Positions 1 to 8,457 are shown, numbered from the stretch's first letter. The stretch is DNA of 64,000 nt from Streptomyces sulfonofaciens (GCF_014656295.1 NZ_BNCD01000010.1:1-64000); one strand, 5' to 3'. Made by a program: numbers and translations. The notes: a model not told the origin generated them from the sequence alone.

Positions 1-72
1 CCAGGCCCCCGGACACAGCAGAGCGGCCCCGGTCCATGGACCGGGGCCGCTCTGCTGTGTCCGGGGGCCTGG
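1..72. repeat. 72-bp perfect palindrome at the window edge
   Basis: Every base from 1 to 36 pairs with its partner from 72 down to 37; the centre is CCATGG. It is downstream of accE, so it could be a very strong hairpin terminator. It begins exactly at base 1, so it may extend further left or be a fold-back at a contig end. Shorter Streptomyces terminator hairpins in this window all have a clear non-palindromic loop, which this lacks. Confidence 0.9.
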
Positions 73-169
73 AGGCCACGAGGGCGGCACGGTGGGGCTT
101 GGCCGGCCCGGGTGGGGCTGCACGGCCGGCGGGGCCGCCAGGGGCCGGTGCGGCCGGTGCGGGGCCGTG

Positions 170-192
170 CCGGTGCGGCTCCACCGCACCGG
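170..192 (-). terminator. Hairpin downstream of accBE
   Basis: Nine-bp perfect arms CCGGTGCGG and CCGCACCGG flank a 5-nt loop, about 85 nt past the accE stop codon. There is no U-tract, which is usual for Streptomyces terminators. Its role is inferred from position. Confidence 0.45.
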
Positions 193-277
193 AGGCGCCT
201 CTGCCTGCGCGGGCCCGCCCCTGCCGGGGCCGCCGCGCCCACCGGCGCCTGCGCGCCGGGCCGGACGGCCGGACCGC

Positions 278-538
278 TCAGCGCCAACTGTGCGGCGGCC
301 GGAAGCCCGACTCCCGCTCCAGGCGCCGCCAACCCGCCCGGGGACGGGCGTCGCGCACGGCCGGTGCGGGCTGGGCGGCCGCCCTGGCGAGCAGCACGGC
401 GGTGATGGCGGCCAACTCCTCGGGTCCCGCCTGGCCGCGCTCCACGCGCAGGACGTCGCCGTAGGACGCGGCGGGGGCGGTGGGCTCGGAGTCGGGGTCG
501 AAGGGACCGGGGGTCCGGTCGGTGGCGGTGATGGACAT
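278..538 (-). CDS. accE: Acyl-CoA carboxylase epsilon subunit AccE
   Basis: This 86-residue protein is the small epsilon subunit that activates the actinobacterial biotin-dependent acyl-CoA carboxylase; it binds the beta subunit AccB. The family signature is the middle and C-terminus: VERGQAGPEELAAITAVLLA followed by an Arg-rich stretch and the ending PPHSWR. The first 25 residues or so are an acidic/Pro extension, making it longer than the roughly 65 residues I recall for the S. coelicolor protein. The ATG at 538 has GGAG about 10 nt upstream. It starts 32 nt after the accB stop codon and is surely co-transcribed with it. The family assignment is certain; the exact role in malonyl- or methylmalonyl-CoA supply follows from the partner. 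Confidence 0.93.
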   Translation of the reverse strand: MSITATDRTPGPFDPDSEPTAPAASYGDVLRVERGQAGPEELAAITAVLLARAAAQPAPAVRDARPRAGWRRLERESGFRPPHSWR

Positions 539-570
539 GTGGCGTCTCCGTGGGCGAGAGGGCCGCAGGG

Positions 571-2163
571 TCACTGCGGAGGGTTGCCGTGCTTGCGCGA
601 GGGCAGGTCGGCGTGCTTGGTGCGCAGCATCGCGAGGGAGTGGACGAGCACCTCGCGGGTCCGGGCCGGGTCGATGACGTCGTCGACGAGGCCGCGCTCC
701 GCCGCGTAGTACGGGTGCATCAGCTCGGCCTTGTACTCCTTGACCATGCGGGCGCGCATGGCGTCGGGGTCCGCCGCCTGGGCGATCTGGCGCCGGAAGA
801 TGACGTTGGCGGCGCCCTCCGCTCCCATGACCGCGATCTCGTTGGTCGGCCAGGCGTAGGTGAGGTCCGCGCCGATGGACTGGCTGTCCATGACGATGTA
901 GGCGCCTCCGTACGCCTTGCGCAGGATCAGCGAGATCCGGGGCACGGTGGCGTTGCAGTACGCGTACAGCAGCTTCGCGCCGTGCCGGATGATCCCGCCG
1001 TGCTCCTGGTCCACACCCGGCAGGAAGCCGGGCACGTCGAGCAGGGTGATGATCGGAATATTGAAAGCGTCGCACATCTGGACAAAGCGCGCAGCTTTTT
1101 CCGAGGCTTCGATGTCCAGCACCCCGGCGAGCGTCTGGGGCTGGTTGGCGACGAGGCCCACCACCTGGCCGTCGAGCCGGGCCAGCGCGCAGATGATGTT
1201 GCGCGCCCAGCGCTCGTGGACCTCCAGGTACTCGCCGTCGTCGACCAGTTCCTCGATGACCTTGGTCATGTCGTAGGGCCGGTTGCCGTCCGCGGGCACC
1301 AGGTCGAGCAGGGCGTCACCGCGCCGGTCGGCCGGGTCCTCGCACTCGACGGCCGGCGGGTTCTCGCGGTTGTTCTGCGGCAGCAGCGAGAGCAGGTAGC
1401 GGACCTCGGCGAGGCAGGTCTCCTCGTCGTCGTAGGCGAAGTGCGCGACGCCGGAGGTCTCGGCGTGCACATCGGCGCCGCCGAGTCCGTTCTGCGTGAT
1501 CTCCTCGCCCGTCACGGCCTTGACGACGTCCGGGCCCGTGATGAACATCTGGGAGGTGTCGCGGACCATGAAGACGAAGTCGGTCAGGGCCGGGCTGTAG
1601 GCCGCGCCGCCCGCGCAGGGGCCGAGCATCACGCTGATCTGCGGGATGACGCCGGACGCCCTGGTGTTCCGCTGGAAGATGCCGCCGTAGCCGGCCAGTG
1701 CGCTGACGCCCTCCTGGATCCGGGCGCCGGCGCCGTCGTTCAGGGACACCAGGGGCGCGCCGGCCGAGATGGCCATGTCCATGATCTTGTGGATCTTGGT
1801 GGCGTGCGCCTCGCCGAGTGCGCCGCCGAAGATCCTGAAGTCGTGCGCGTACACGAAGACCGTCCGGCCCTCGACCGTGCCCCAGCCGGTGATCACACCG
1901 TCCGTGTACGGCTTCTTCGCCTCCAGGCCGAAACCCGTCGCCCGGTGCCTGCGCAGTTGCTCGACCTCGTGGAACGAGTCCGGGTCGAGCAGCAGCTCGA
2001 TCCGCTCGCGGGAGGTCAGCTTGCCCTTGGCGTGCTGCGCCTCGGTCGCCTTGTCGCCGGGGCCGCGGAGCGCCTCGGCACGGATCGCCTGCAGTTCCGC
2101 CACACGCCCGCGCGCGTCCGTGGGCTCGCCCCCCGAGGCGGCGGTCTCGTCCATAACGGTCAT
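571..2163 (-). CDS. accB: Acetyl/propionyl-CoA carboxylase beta subunit AccB
   Basis: This 530-residue carboxyltransferase moves carboxyl from biotin on an AccA alpha subunit to acetyl- or propionyl-CoA, giving malonyl- or methylmalonyl-CoA for fatty acids and polyketides. The two crotonase-fold halves are evident, with GPCAGGAAYSPALTDF near residue 181 and RKAYGGAYIVM near 415. In Streptomyces this second motif carries the acyl-CoA specificity residue; here it is Ile423, the acetyl-accepting AccB type, rather than the Asp of PccB. The start chosen gives the expected length and the MTVMDE N-terminus. No Shine-Dalgarno precedes it, and TATGGT lies 7 nt upstream of the start codon, so a leaderless mRNA is possible. 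No alpha subunit gene is in the window. Confidence 0.96.
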   Translation of the reverse strand: MTVMDETAASGGEPTDARGRVAELQAIRAEALRGPGDKATEAQHAKGKLTSRERIELLLDPDSFHEVEQLRRHRATGFGLEAKKPYTDGVITGWGTVEGRTVFVYAHDFRIFGGALGEAHATKIHKIMDMAISAGAPLVSLNDGAGARIQEGVSALAGYGGIFQRNTRASGVIPQISVMLGPCAGGAAYSPALTDFVFMVRDTSQMFITGPDVVKAVTGEEITQNGLGGADVHAETSGVAHFAYDDEETCLAEVRYLLSLLPQNNRENPPAVECEDPADRRGDALLDLVPADGNRPYDMTKVIEELVDDGEYLEVHERWARNIICALARLDGQVVGLVANQPQTLAGVLDIEASEKAARFVQMCDAFNIPIITLLDVPGFLPGVDQEHGGIIRHGAKLLYAYCNATVPRISLILRKAYGGAYIVMDSQSIGADLTYAWPTNEIAVMGAEGAANVIFRRQIAQAADPDAMRARMVKEYKAELMHPYYAAERGLVDDVIDPARTREVLVHSLAMLRTKHADLPSRKHGNPPQ

Positions 2164-2190
2164 GTAGCGACCATACGAAGTGCGGACGGC

Positions 2191-2230
2191 AAAACGGGCC
2201 GTCGACTCTGTACAGTCTCCGGCCCGTTTT
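2191..2230. promoter_or_regulatory. Inverted repeat upstream of accB
   Basis: Perfect 10-bp arms AAAACGGGCC (2191-2200) and GGCCCGTTTT (2221-2230) are separated by 20 nt. They lie 28-67 nt upstream of the accB start and downstream of the gene ending at 2342. The wide spacer and A/T-rich outer ends fit an operator for accB. A bidirectional terminator for the upstream gene is the alternative. Confidence 0.45.
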
Positions 2231-2341
2231 CCTGGTAGCCCCGAACAGAACCCTTTCGGGGGAGAGCCCTGTCGACTGCTCAGGGCGCCTCCGGCTTGTG
2301 GGGGTCGAACAACGGCCTCCCCACCCGGCCCGGCGCGGGAC

Positions 2342-2866
2342 CTAGCAGCCGCAACTGTAGTAGGTGGCGTCCCAGTGGCTGCCCTCGTCCGCGTAGAGGT
2401 TGCCCGAGGCCGCTTCCCACTGCGGGTATCCGTCGCCCCGCAGCCCGATGTAGGTGAAGGCGCTCTTGATGTAGTTGGTGAGGCAGGTGCTCTTGCTGTA
2501 GTCGAGCTTGTAGCCGTTCCAGTGCGAGTAGGTGCCGCTCGCATGACCGGTTTCGGTGCCTCCGGTGATGTTGAGCGCGCAGCCTATCGCGCCCTTCAGG
2601 GTCACCGCGCCCTGTGCCGTTGCCTGGTTGAGCTGGTCGAAGGACGTGCAGGTGGGGTTGTTGCGGTCGGAACAGCCGCCGGAGGACGACCAGGTGATGC
2701 CGGCGGCCCGGAACATCGCGGTCGCCTGGGCGTGGGTGAGCTTGGTGACGGCGGTCGAGGCCGAGGCGTCCGCCGCCCCGGTGAGCACGCCGACACCGGG
2801 GGCGATGAGGGCACCGATGATCAGCGCCAGGGCGGTGAGCAGCGCACGGATCGATCTCTGCTTCAT
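2342..2866 (-). CDS. Secreted Cys-rich protein with DD-peptidase (M15-like) zinc motif
   Basis: The 174-residue product has a signal peptide (Lys/Arg start, hydrophobic core at about 8-30, likely cut near DASA at 34-37) and six cysteines (65, 73, 96, 128, 172, 174) that could form three disulfides. Residues 114-122 read SHWNGYKLD, matching the H-x2-G-x3-D zinc-ligand motif of M15/VanX-type DD-peptidases (His115, Asp122). EGSH at 161-164 matches their ExxH motif (Glu161, His164). The Asp-to-His spacing of about 42 residues is within the range of small M15 enzymes. The start has GGAGG 9-10 nt upstream. I infer a secreted zinc peptidase or amidase acting on cell wall or peptides; annotation pipelines would probably call it hypothetical. 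Cell-wall activity is not proven by sequence. Confidence 0.75.
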   Translation of the reverse strand: MKQRSIRALLTALALIIGALIAPGVGVLTGAADASASTAVTKLTHAQATAMFRAAGITWSSSGGCSDRNNPTCTSFDQLNQATAQGAVTLKGAIGCALNITGGTETGHASGTYSHWNGYKLDYSKSTCLTNYIKSAFTYIGLRGDGYPQWEAASGNLYADEGSHWDATYYSCGC

Positions 2867-3213
2867 CTGAGGGGTTCCTCCCTGCATAGGGACCTGCCTC
2901 ACGGTCGCGCCGCGGGCGGTCGTGGAAACGTCGTGCTGCCCCTCGGCATCCGGACGGCGTGGTGAGGGCCGTGGCGCGGCGGGCAGTTGGAACGGCGGTG
3001 CAGGTGGAGCAAGGAGATGGTGCCCGGTTCTACGCGCGTCCGCCAGAGGCCGGCGCAAGGCGTCGAAAAGTCGTCGGCACAACACACCCCGATGATGTTG
3101 AAGATTGAACGGAATACCCCTAGAGTGACACTTGTTTAAGATTCAACTGAAGCGGGTCCGCTCGGCGCCGACGCGCCGGACCCGGCCCGACCTGTCGGAA
3201 AAGGAGCATGGAC
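2867..3213. other. Divergent intergenic region, 347 bp
   Basis: It separates the secreted-protein gene (leftward) from the YceI gene (rightward). The right half is AT-richer than its surroundings and holds the candidate operator repeats at 3097-3147. I see no coding region in it. Confidence 0.6.
3097..3147. promoter_or_regulatory. Paired operator-like sites before the YceI gene
   Basis: GTTGAAGATTGAAC (3097-3110) and GTTTAAGATTCAAC (3134-3147) are two related 14-mers, each a rough palindrome with GTT and AAC ends. Their centres are 37 bp apart, just upstream of the YceI gene. MarR-type repressors often control YceI genes through such sites, but no regulator gene is adjacent. Confidence 0.35.
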
Positions 3214-3822
3214 ATGGGCATTTTCGGACGTGGCAACAGCACGGAGGCGGCGGCTACCGCGCAGGCGGGCCTGGACACCGCGGCACTCTCCGGCGACTAC
3301 ACCATCGACGCCTCGCACACCACGATCGGCTTCGTGGCCCGGCACGCGATGGTGACGAACGTCAAGGGCAGCTTCCTGGACTTCGAGGGGAGCCTGCACC
3401 TGGACGCAGCGAACCCGGCGGCGTCCACCGCGTCCCTGGACATCAAGATGGACAGCATCAGCACCGGCTCGGACGACCGCGACGGGCACCTGCGCAGCTC
3501 GGACTTCTTCGACACCGAGACGTATCCGACGATGACGTTCCGCTCCACGTCGGCCGAGGCACTGGGTGACGGCTCCTACCGGATCACCGGTGACCTCTCG
3601 ATCCTCGGCACCACCAAGCCGATCTCCATCGACCTGGAGTTCAACGGGCTCGCGAAGGACCCGTTCGGCAACGAGCGCGTCGGCTTCGAGGGCAGCTCCC
3701 AGTTGCTGCGCTCCGAGTACGGACTGACCTGGAACGCCGCACTGGAGACGGGCGGCGTGCTGGTCTCGGACCGGATCAAGCTGAACTTCGACATCTCCGC
3801 GATCAAGAACACCAAGGAGTGA
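3214..3822 (+). CDS. YceI family lipid-binding-like protein
   Basis: This 202-residue protein has the YceI lipocalin-like beta-barrel pattern: DYTIDASHTTIGFVARHAMV, then GHLRSSDFFDTETYPTM, then ITGDLSILGTTKPISIDLEF, then the C-terminal VLVSDRIKLNFDISA. Members bind long isoprenoid or lipid chains, and some respond to stress; the ligand here is unknown. No signal peptide is visible, so it is cytoplasmic as read. I start at the second ATG (3214) because GGAG lies 7 nt before it; the first ATG (3208) is only 1 nt from that site. It is monocistronic, and a convergent hairpin follows. Confidence 0.88.
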   Translation: MGIFGRGNSTEAAATAQAGLDTAALSGDYTIDASHTTIGFVARHAMVTNVKGSFLDFEGSLHLDAANPAASTASLDIKMDSISTGSDDRDGHLRSSDFFDTETYPTMTFRSTSAEALGDGSYRITGDLSILGTTKPISIDLEFNGLAKDPFGNERVGFEGSSQLLRSEYGLTWNAALETGGVLVSDRIKLNFDISAIKNTKE

Positions 3823-3864
3823 CGCCCGCGGCGGCCGGCCCACGGCCGGCGGCGGACCCGCGCC

Positions 3865-3903
3865 CTCCCCGTGCCCCTGCTGAACCCGGCAGGGCATGGG
3901 GAG
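3865..3903. terminator. Hairpin between convergent genes
   Basis: The arms CTCCCC-G-TGCCC and GGGCA-TGGGGAG form a strong imperfect stem around a 7-10 nt loop. It sits between the YceI stop (3822) and the stop of the leftward membrane-protein gene (3929), so it could end both transcripts. Confidence 0.55.
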
Positions 3904-3928
3904 CGGCGCCGACCGGGCCGGGGCCCGG

Positions 3929-5461
3929 TCAGAAGCCGCCCCCGCCGCCGAAGTCCCCGCCGCCCCCGAACCCCCCGCCGTCGCCGAACCCGCCGCCGCC
4001 GTCGCCGAACCCGCCACCGAAGTCGCCCTGGTCGAAGTCGCCGCCGGAGTAGTCGCCGCCGGAGCCGCCGTCGTAGCCCGGTCCGCCGAAGTCGCCGTAC
4101 CCGCTGCCGTAGTCCGCGGCATAACCGGGCGTGGCCATCATGCTGCCCAGCAGGGTGCCGACGAGCAGCCCGGGGAGCAGCCCCCCGCCGAAGTAACCGC
4201 CGGCCCACGGTCCGTAGGCGGGTCCCGCCTCCCAGTAGGGACGCCTGCCCTGGGCCGTCTCGACCGTCCTGGCCGCCGGCTCCTCGTCCGCCAGCAGCCG
4301 CGTCTCGTCCGCCGCGCAGACCGGCACCTCCCGCTCCGTGCCACCCGGTGGCGACCAGCGGGCGTCCGTCACCGACGGGCCGTGCCGCGGGTCGAAGAAG
4401 CACGGCGGGCGGCGCTCGGGCAGCGGGCGCCGCGCCCTGCGGGCGTCCAGCCGGGTCAGCGAGAACCGGCCGTCCTCCAGTGCCTCGGTGACGCCCCGCA
4501 CGTCCTGCGGGCGGCGTGCGGCGGCCATCCGCGTCTTGGCCCGGTCGTAGGCATCGAGCGCATGCTCGTAGTCGCCGCGCATGGCATCGTCCGCGCGGGG
4601 CTCCGCGGGGCTGAAGTCGAGCCGGTCCAGTTCCTCGCCGTATGCGGTGATGTCCTCGTCCACCACGACCCGCAGCTTCTCCAGGGCGGCGCGCTGCTCC
4701 TGGTCGTGCCTGCGGCGGTTGGCACGGACCACCGTGTACGCCGCGCCGCCGCCCACCACGATCAGGGCGCCCAGGCCGATCAGCGCCCCGGTGGGCGCCC
4801 CGCCCCCACCGCCGTCCCAGGAGGACGGGGCGGAGCCGTCGGCACCGCGGATGGCCTGGTCGGCGAACGAGTTGAGCTGGGTCGCCGCGCTCTGCCCCTG
4901 CACCGAACCGACCAGGTTGGCCACCGCACGGCCGGAGAGCACGCTGCCGTCGGCGCGCGCGTCGAAGGCGTTGCCGAGGCGGATGCCGTAGACGCCCGTG
5001 ATGCCGGTCTCGGTGCGCAGGTCGCGGAAGAGGTTCTGGGTGGGGAACCCCGCGGGCAGCACCGCGAGGAAGACCGGCTTGTCGGCCTTCTTGATCTTGT
5101 CGGCGAGCGCCGCGGCATCGGAGCCGGAAAGCTGCGAGGCAGCCGCGGGATCGACGTACACCGGGCCCTTGCGCAGGGCGTCTGCGATACGGGAGACATC
5201 GGCGGCCGTGGGTGCCTGGCCGGTGGCGCGGGCGATGTCCCCGGCCGCCTGTGTGACGGAGGCGGTCGCGGTGGTGCCGCCGGCCTGGGAGCCGCCCTGG
5301 GAGCCCCCGGCCAGGCTCGGCAGGGCCAGCGCCAGCACCGACACCACGGCCACCACCAGCACGATCAGCAGTCGCAGTGCCCTACGGGGCGATGCGGGGC
5401 CGAGCACCGGCCGGATGGCGGGGCCCCAAGCGCCGAGAGCACCGGAGAGGCGTGCCTTCAT
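3929..5461 (-). CDS. Membrane protein with Gly/Asp-rich C-terminal tail
   Basis: The 510-residue protein has an N-terminal hydrophobic segment (about residues 28-50), an extracellular region (about 60-235) containing VYVDPAAASQL, a second membrane helix (about 240-262, ALIGLGALIVVGGGAAYTVV), then a charged cytoplasmic region with helical heptads. The tail (about 450-510) is built from GDFGGG and GGGFGDG repeats and is very probably disordered. Streptomyces genomes carry a homologue beside accBE, but I know no assigned function. The ATG at 5461 lacks a good ribosome site. The low-complexity tail should be read cautiously, as such tracts drift in length between strains. Confidence 0.8.
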   Translation of the reverse strand: MKARLSGALGAWGPAIRPVLGPASPRRALRLLIVLVVAVVSVLALALPSLAGGSQGGSQAGGTTATASVTQAAGDIARATGQAPTAADVSRIADALRKGPVYVDPAAASQLSGSDAAALADKIKKADKPVFLAVLPAGFPTQNLFRDLRTETGITGVYGIRLGNAFDARADGSVLSGRAVANLVGSVQGQSAATQLNSFADQAIRGADGSAPSSWDGGGGGAPTGALIGLGALIVVGGGAAYTVVRANRRRHDQEQRAALEKLRVVVDEDITAYGEELDRLDFSPAEPRADDAMRGDYEHALDAYDRAKTRMAAARRPQDVRGVTEALEDGRFSLTRLDARRARRPLPERRPPCFFDPRHGPSVTDARWSPPGGTEREVPVCAADETRLLADEEPAARTVETAQGRRPYWEAGPAYGPWAGGYFGGGLLPGLLVGTLLGSMMATPGYAADYGSGYGDFGGPGYDGGSGGDYSGGDFDQGDFGGGFGDGGGGFGDGGGFGGGGDFGGGGGF

Positions 5462-5520
5462 ACTGAGAAACTACCCGAAAACCATAGAATCAAGGCATCC
5501 ACTGAGGATCTGGAAAAGTC

Positions 5521-5554
5521 CGGCGGCGCACCTCCGGTCGGAGGTGCGCCGCCG
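5521..5554 (-). terminator. Hairpin after the GH3 gene
   Basis: Sixteen-bp perfect arms (5521-5536 and 5539-5554) around a GT centre lie 36 nt past the glycosidase stop codon. This is a typical Streptomyces terminator without a U-tract. Confidence 0.75.
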
Positions 5555-5589
5555 CCGTCAGGGGCCCTGCGCAGCAGCGCCCCGCCCGG

Positions 5590-8073
5590 TCAGGCCGCCT
5601 GGTAGGCCTGGGTGAGCTTGCCGATCGCGTCCCGGTAGTGGCCGGTCAGCAGCAGATGGTCGGCCTCGGCGAAGGGCTTGGCCACCGCGGCCGTGATGTG
5701 CTGCCCCACCTTCTGCTGGACCAGTTGCCGGGCCTGGCCGACCAGGGCGCCCCCCGCCTTCGCGGAGTGCAGGTGGTCGGCGGCCGCGGCCAGGGCCCGC
5801 AGCGCCTTGAGGGTGGCGGCGCCGCCGTGCACCGGGGCCGCGCCGGTGGTCAGGCCCCAGCCGAAGGGGTACTGCGGGTCGTAGCTGGCGTCGCCGACGT
5901 TGATGGGGAGCTGGTCCTGCGACTTCGGCCAGGTGAGCGGGAGCCGGCCGGTGAAGGGCCTGGTCCCGTAGAGCACGTCGGCGACCCCCTCGCCCTCGGT
6001 GCCCGGCAGCCAGGAGGCGACCAGGGCGTCGATCTCGCCGAGCTGGTCGCCGATGAGCTGCGGACGGCCCGCGACGATCAGCACCGCGCACTTCATCGCG
6101 CCGCAGACCCTGTCGACGGCGGCCTTGTCGGCCGGGCTGAGCGCGAGGTCGTTGCCGTTGCCGACGTCGCCCTTGCCCTCCGCGTACGGGGTCTCGCCGA
6201 CGACGACCACACCGACGTCATAGCCGTCGGTCGGTGCCGAGGCGTCCTTGGAGTAGTCGATCTCGGCGTTCGGCGCGGCCTGCCGCATGCCCTGCAGGAT
6301 CGTGGTGCCCTTGGTGATGTTGCCGGAGGAGCCCTGCCAGCTTATGGTCCAGCCGCCGACCTGGTTGCCGATGTCGTCGGCGTTGGAGCCCGCGACGTAC
6401 ACCTTCTGGCTCTTCTTCAGCGGCAGCACCGCGTGGCCGTCGGTGCCGTTCTTCAGCAGCACCTGCGATTCGGCCGCGGCCTGCCGGGCCACCGCGCGGT
6501 GCGCGGCCGAGCCGATGTCGCCCGCGCCGCTGGTGTCCGCGTACGGGTGCTCGAACAGGCCCAGCTTGAACTTCTCGGTGAGGATGCGCGTGACGGCGTC
6601 GTCGATGCGGTCCTCCGAGACGGTGCCGGCGTTCACCTGGCCGGTCAGCGCCGACTCGAACTCCTGGTACTTGTTCGGCACCATCACCATGTCGACGCCC
6701 GCGTTGACGGAGATGCGCACGTCCGCCGCGTAGTCCGGGGAGATCTGGTCGATGGCCGCGTAGTCGCTGATGACGAAGCCGTCGAAGCCCATGTCGTGCT
6801 TGAGGGTGCCGTTGATCAGGTCACCGTCGGCGTGCATCTTGACGGGCGTGTTGTCCTCGTCGGTGATCTGCATCGACGAGTAGGACGGCATCACCGTGCC
6901 GATACCGCGCCGCACGGCCTCCTGGTACGGCGGGAGGTGGATGTCCTCGAGCTGCTTCCTGGTCACCTTGGTGATGCCCTGGTCGAGGGTGTACGTGCCG
7001 TTGGTGGAGGAGCCGTACTCGGTGCCGCCGTCACCGACGTAGTGCTTGGCCGTCGCCAGCACCCGGTCGCGGCGGGCGAGTTGGGAGCCGTCCGCGGGGC
7101 CCTGCAGGCCCTGCACGATGGTCTCCATCGACACCACCAGCGCGGGGTCCTCGCCGAACGTCTCGTAGGTGCGGCCCCAGCGCTCGTCGCGGCCGACGCA
7201 CACGCACGGCGCGAAGTCCCAGGGCACGCCGGTGGCCCGGGTCTCCGCCGCGGTCACCTCGCCGGTGCGCTCGACCAGGGCCGGGTCGCGAGTGGCGCCG
7301 AGGCCGATGTTGTGCGGCTGGACGGTGGCGCCGACCAGGTTGTTGTGTCCGTGCACCGCGTCCACGCCGTAGAGCATCGGGATCTGCAGCGGGGTCGCGA
7401 GGGCCTGGTCCTGGAAGCCGTTGATCATGTCGGCCCAGGCCTTGGGGGTGTTGGGCGTGGGCACGGAGCCGCCGCCGGACAGCAGCGAGCCGAGCCTGTA
7501 GGAGGTGATGTCGGCCGGGTTCTTGATCGCGGAACGCTCCGCCTGGGTCATCTGGCCGACCTTGTCGGCCAGCGACATCCGGGACAGCAGGTCGGAGACC
7601 CGGTCCTTGATCGGGAGGCGGGAGTCGAGGTAGGGCATGTTCTGGGCGCCGACGACGACCCTCGGCGACTGCTCCGGGGCCCGCGCCCCGGTGACGTCCA
7701 GCTTCAGCGGGACGGTCCGCGCCGTCCGCTCGCCGTGGGCGGCGCGGGTGGGCACCGCGACCGTGCGCGACGCGCCCGAGGCGGTGCCGGCCGGGAAGGT
7801 GACGGTGCCGGATACCGGCGTGTAGTCCTCCTTCGGGGCCGCGCTGCCGCCGCTCGTGGCGTACGCGACGGTGACGGGACGGGCGGTGGGGGCACCGCCT
7901 GCGGTGGTGAGCGAGACCGTGACCCGTGCGGTGTCCCCGCCCTTGACGGGGTACACCGCGGCGTCGGTGACCACGCTGGCGGAGTCATCGGCCCCGGCCG
8001 CCGTGGCGGCCGAGGCGAACGGGAGGAGGCCGGCGATCAGACCGGCCGAGACGAACAAGGCTCTCTTGCGCAT
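5590..8073 (-). CDS. Secreted glycoside hydrolase family 3 (beta-glucosidase/xylosidase type)
   Basis: This 827-residue exo-glycosidase has a signal peptide (about 1-26), a Calx-beta-like domain (about 33-140), the GH3 barrel (about 155-470) and the GH3 C-terminal sandwich (about 500-735). Catalytic landmarks are KHYVGDGGT at 343-351 and the nucleophile Asp437 in GFVISDYAAID. A helical C-terminal extension of about 75 residues follows, which I do not recognise. It probably releases terminal sugars from plant beta-glycans outside the cell; the exact linkage cannot be told. The ATG at 8073 has GAAGGGA 5-6 nt upstream. A perfect 8-bp inverted repeat lies upstream at 8154-8176. A pectate lyase gene 2.5 kb away supports a plant-polysaccharide theme. 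Confidence 0.9.
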   Translation of the reverse strand: MRKRALFVSAGLIAGLLPFASAATAAGADDSASVVTDAAVYPVKGGDTARVTVSLTTAGGAPTARPVTVAYATSGGSAAPKEDYTPVSGTVTFPAGTASGASRTVAVPTRAAHGERTARTVPLKLDVTGARAPEQSPRVVVGAQNMPYLDSRLPIKDRVSDLLSRMSLADKVGQMTQAERSAIKNPADITSYRLGSLLSGGGSVPTPNTPKAWADMINGFQDQALATPLQIPMLYGVDAVHGHNNLVGATVQPHNIGLGATRDPALVERTGEVTAAETRATGVPWDFAPCVCVGRDERWGRTYETFGEDPALVVSMETIVQGLQGPADGSQLARRDRVLATAKHYVGDGGTEYGSSTNGTYTLDQGITKVTRKQLEDIHLPPYQEAVRRGIGTVMPSYSSMQITDEDNTPVKMHADGDLINGTLKHDMGFDGFVISDYAAIDQISPDYAADVRISVNAGVDMVMVPNKYQEFESALTGQVNAGTVSEDRIDDAVTRILTEKFKLGLFEHPYADTSGAGDIGSAAHRAVARQAAAESQVLLKNGTDGHAVLPLKKSQKVYVAGSNADDIGNQVGGWTISWQGSSGNITKGTTILQGMRQAAPNAEIDYSKDASAPTDGYDVGVVVVGETPYAEGKGDVGNGNDLALSPADKAAVDRVCGAMKCAVLIVAGRPQLIGDQLGEIDALVASWLPGTEGEGVADVLYGTRPFTGRLPLTWPKSQDQLPINVGDASYDPQYPFGWGLTTGAAPVHGGAATLKALRALAAAADHLHSAKAGGALVGQARQLVQQKVGQHITAAVAKPFAEADHLLLTGHYRDAIGKLTQAYQAA

Positions 8074-8153
8074 CGCTGTCCCTTCGGGGGAACTTGCGGA
8101 GCTTGCGGGCATTCACCCGCCACCGCGCACTCACGACGGAGGCCCGTCCGGAC

Positions 8154-8176
8154 GGTCTTCGCATCCCTCGAAGACC
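8154..8176. promoter_or_regulatory. Candidate operator of the GH3 gene
   Basis: Perfect 8-bp arms GGTCTTCG and CGAAGACC flank a 7-nt spacer, 81-103 nt upstream of the GH3 start codon. The spacing suits a LacI- or TetR-type dimer, but no regulator gene adjoins it and it does not match the CebR-type palindrome. Confidence 0.4.
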
Positions 8177-8285
8177 CACCGAACAGGCCTGGTTCACGGC
8201 GTGAGTTAAGTGCCTGGCCTGGCGGTCGTCAAGATGTCACACCGCTGCGGCAGCGTGACCCACACGTTTGGCGTCCGCACCGGGC

Positions 8286-8310
8286 GGTGCGTTCGCCTTC
8301 CGAACGCACC
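8286..8310. terminator. Hairpin in the cimA-GH3 intergenic region
   Basis: Ten-bp arms GGTGCGTTCG and CGAACGCACC surround a CCTTC loop. It lies about 250 nt past the cimA stop codon, so it is a possible cimA terminator. Confidence 0.4.
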
Positions 8311-8457
8311 CGCCGGAGCGCGGCCTTCGCGGGCGGCGGTACGGGCCGAGGCGGGCCGGACGCGGGCAGATACGGCCCCGCCACCAGGGCCCGCGCCTTC
8401 GGAAGCCGAACGTCCACGGGGCCGCGCACGCCCCGGACCACCGCGCGGCCGCACTGC

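Noticed and set aside
550..2238. Long plus-strand open frame opposite accB, and similar long frames opposite other genes
   Set aside because: In high-GC DNA, strong third-position bias opens long frames on the antisense strand. None shows recognisable families or ribosome sites.
3929..4110. Gly-rich repeats at the end of the membrane protein as a mobile or satellite repeat
   Set aside because: The repeats follow codon frame and encode GDFGGG-type residues, so they are protein low complexity rather than a DNA element.
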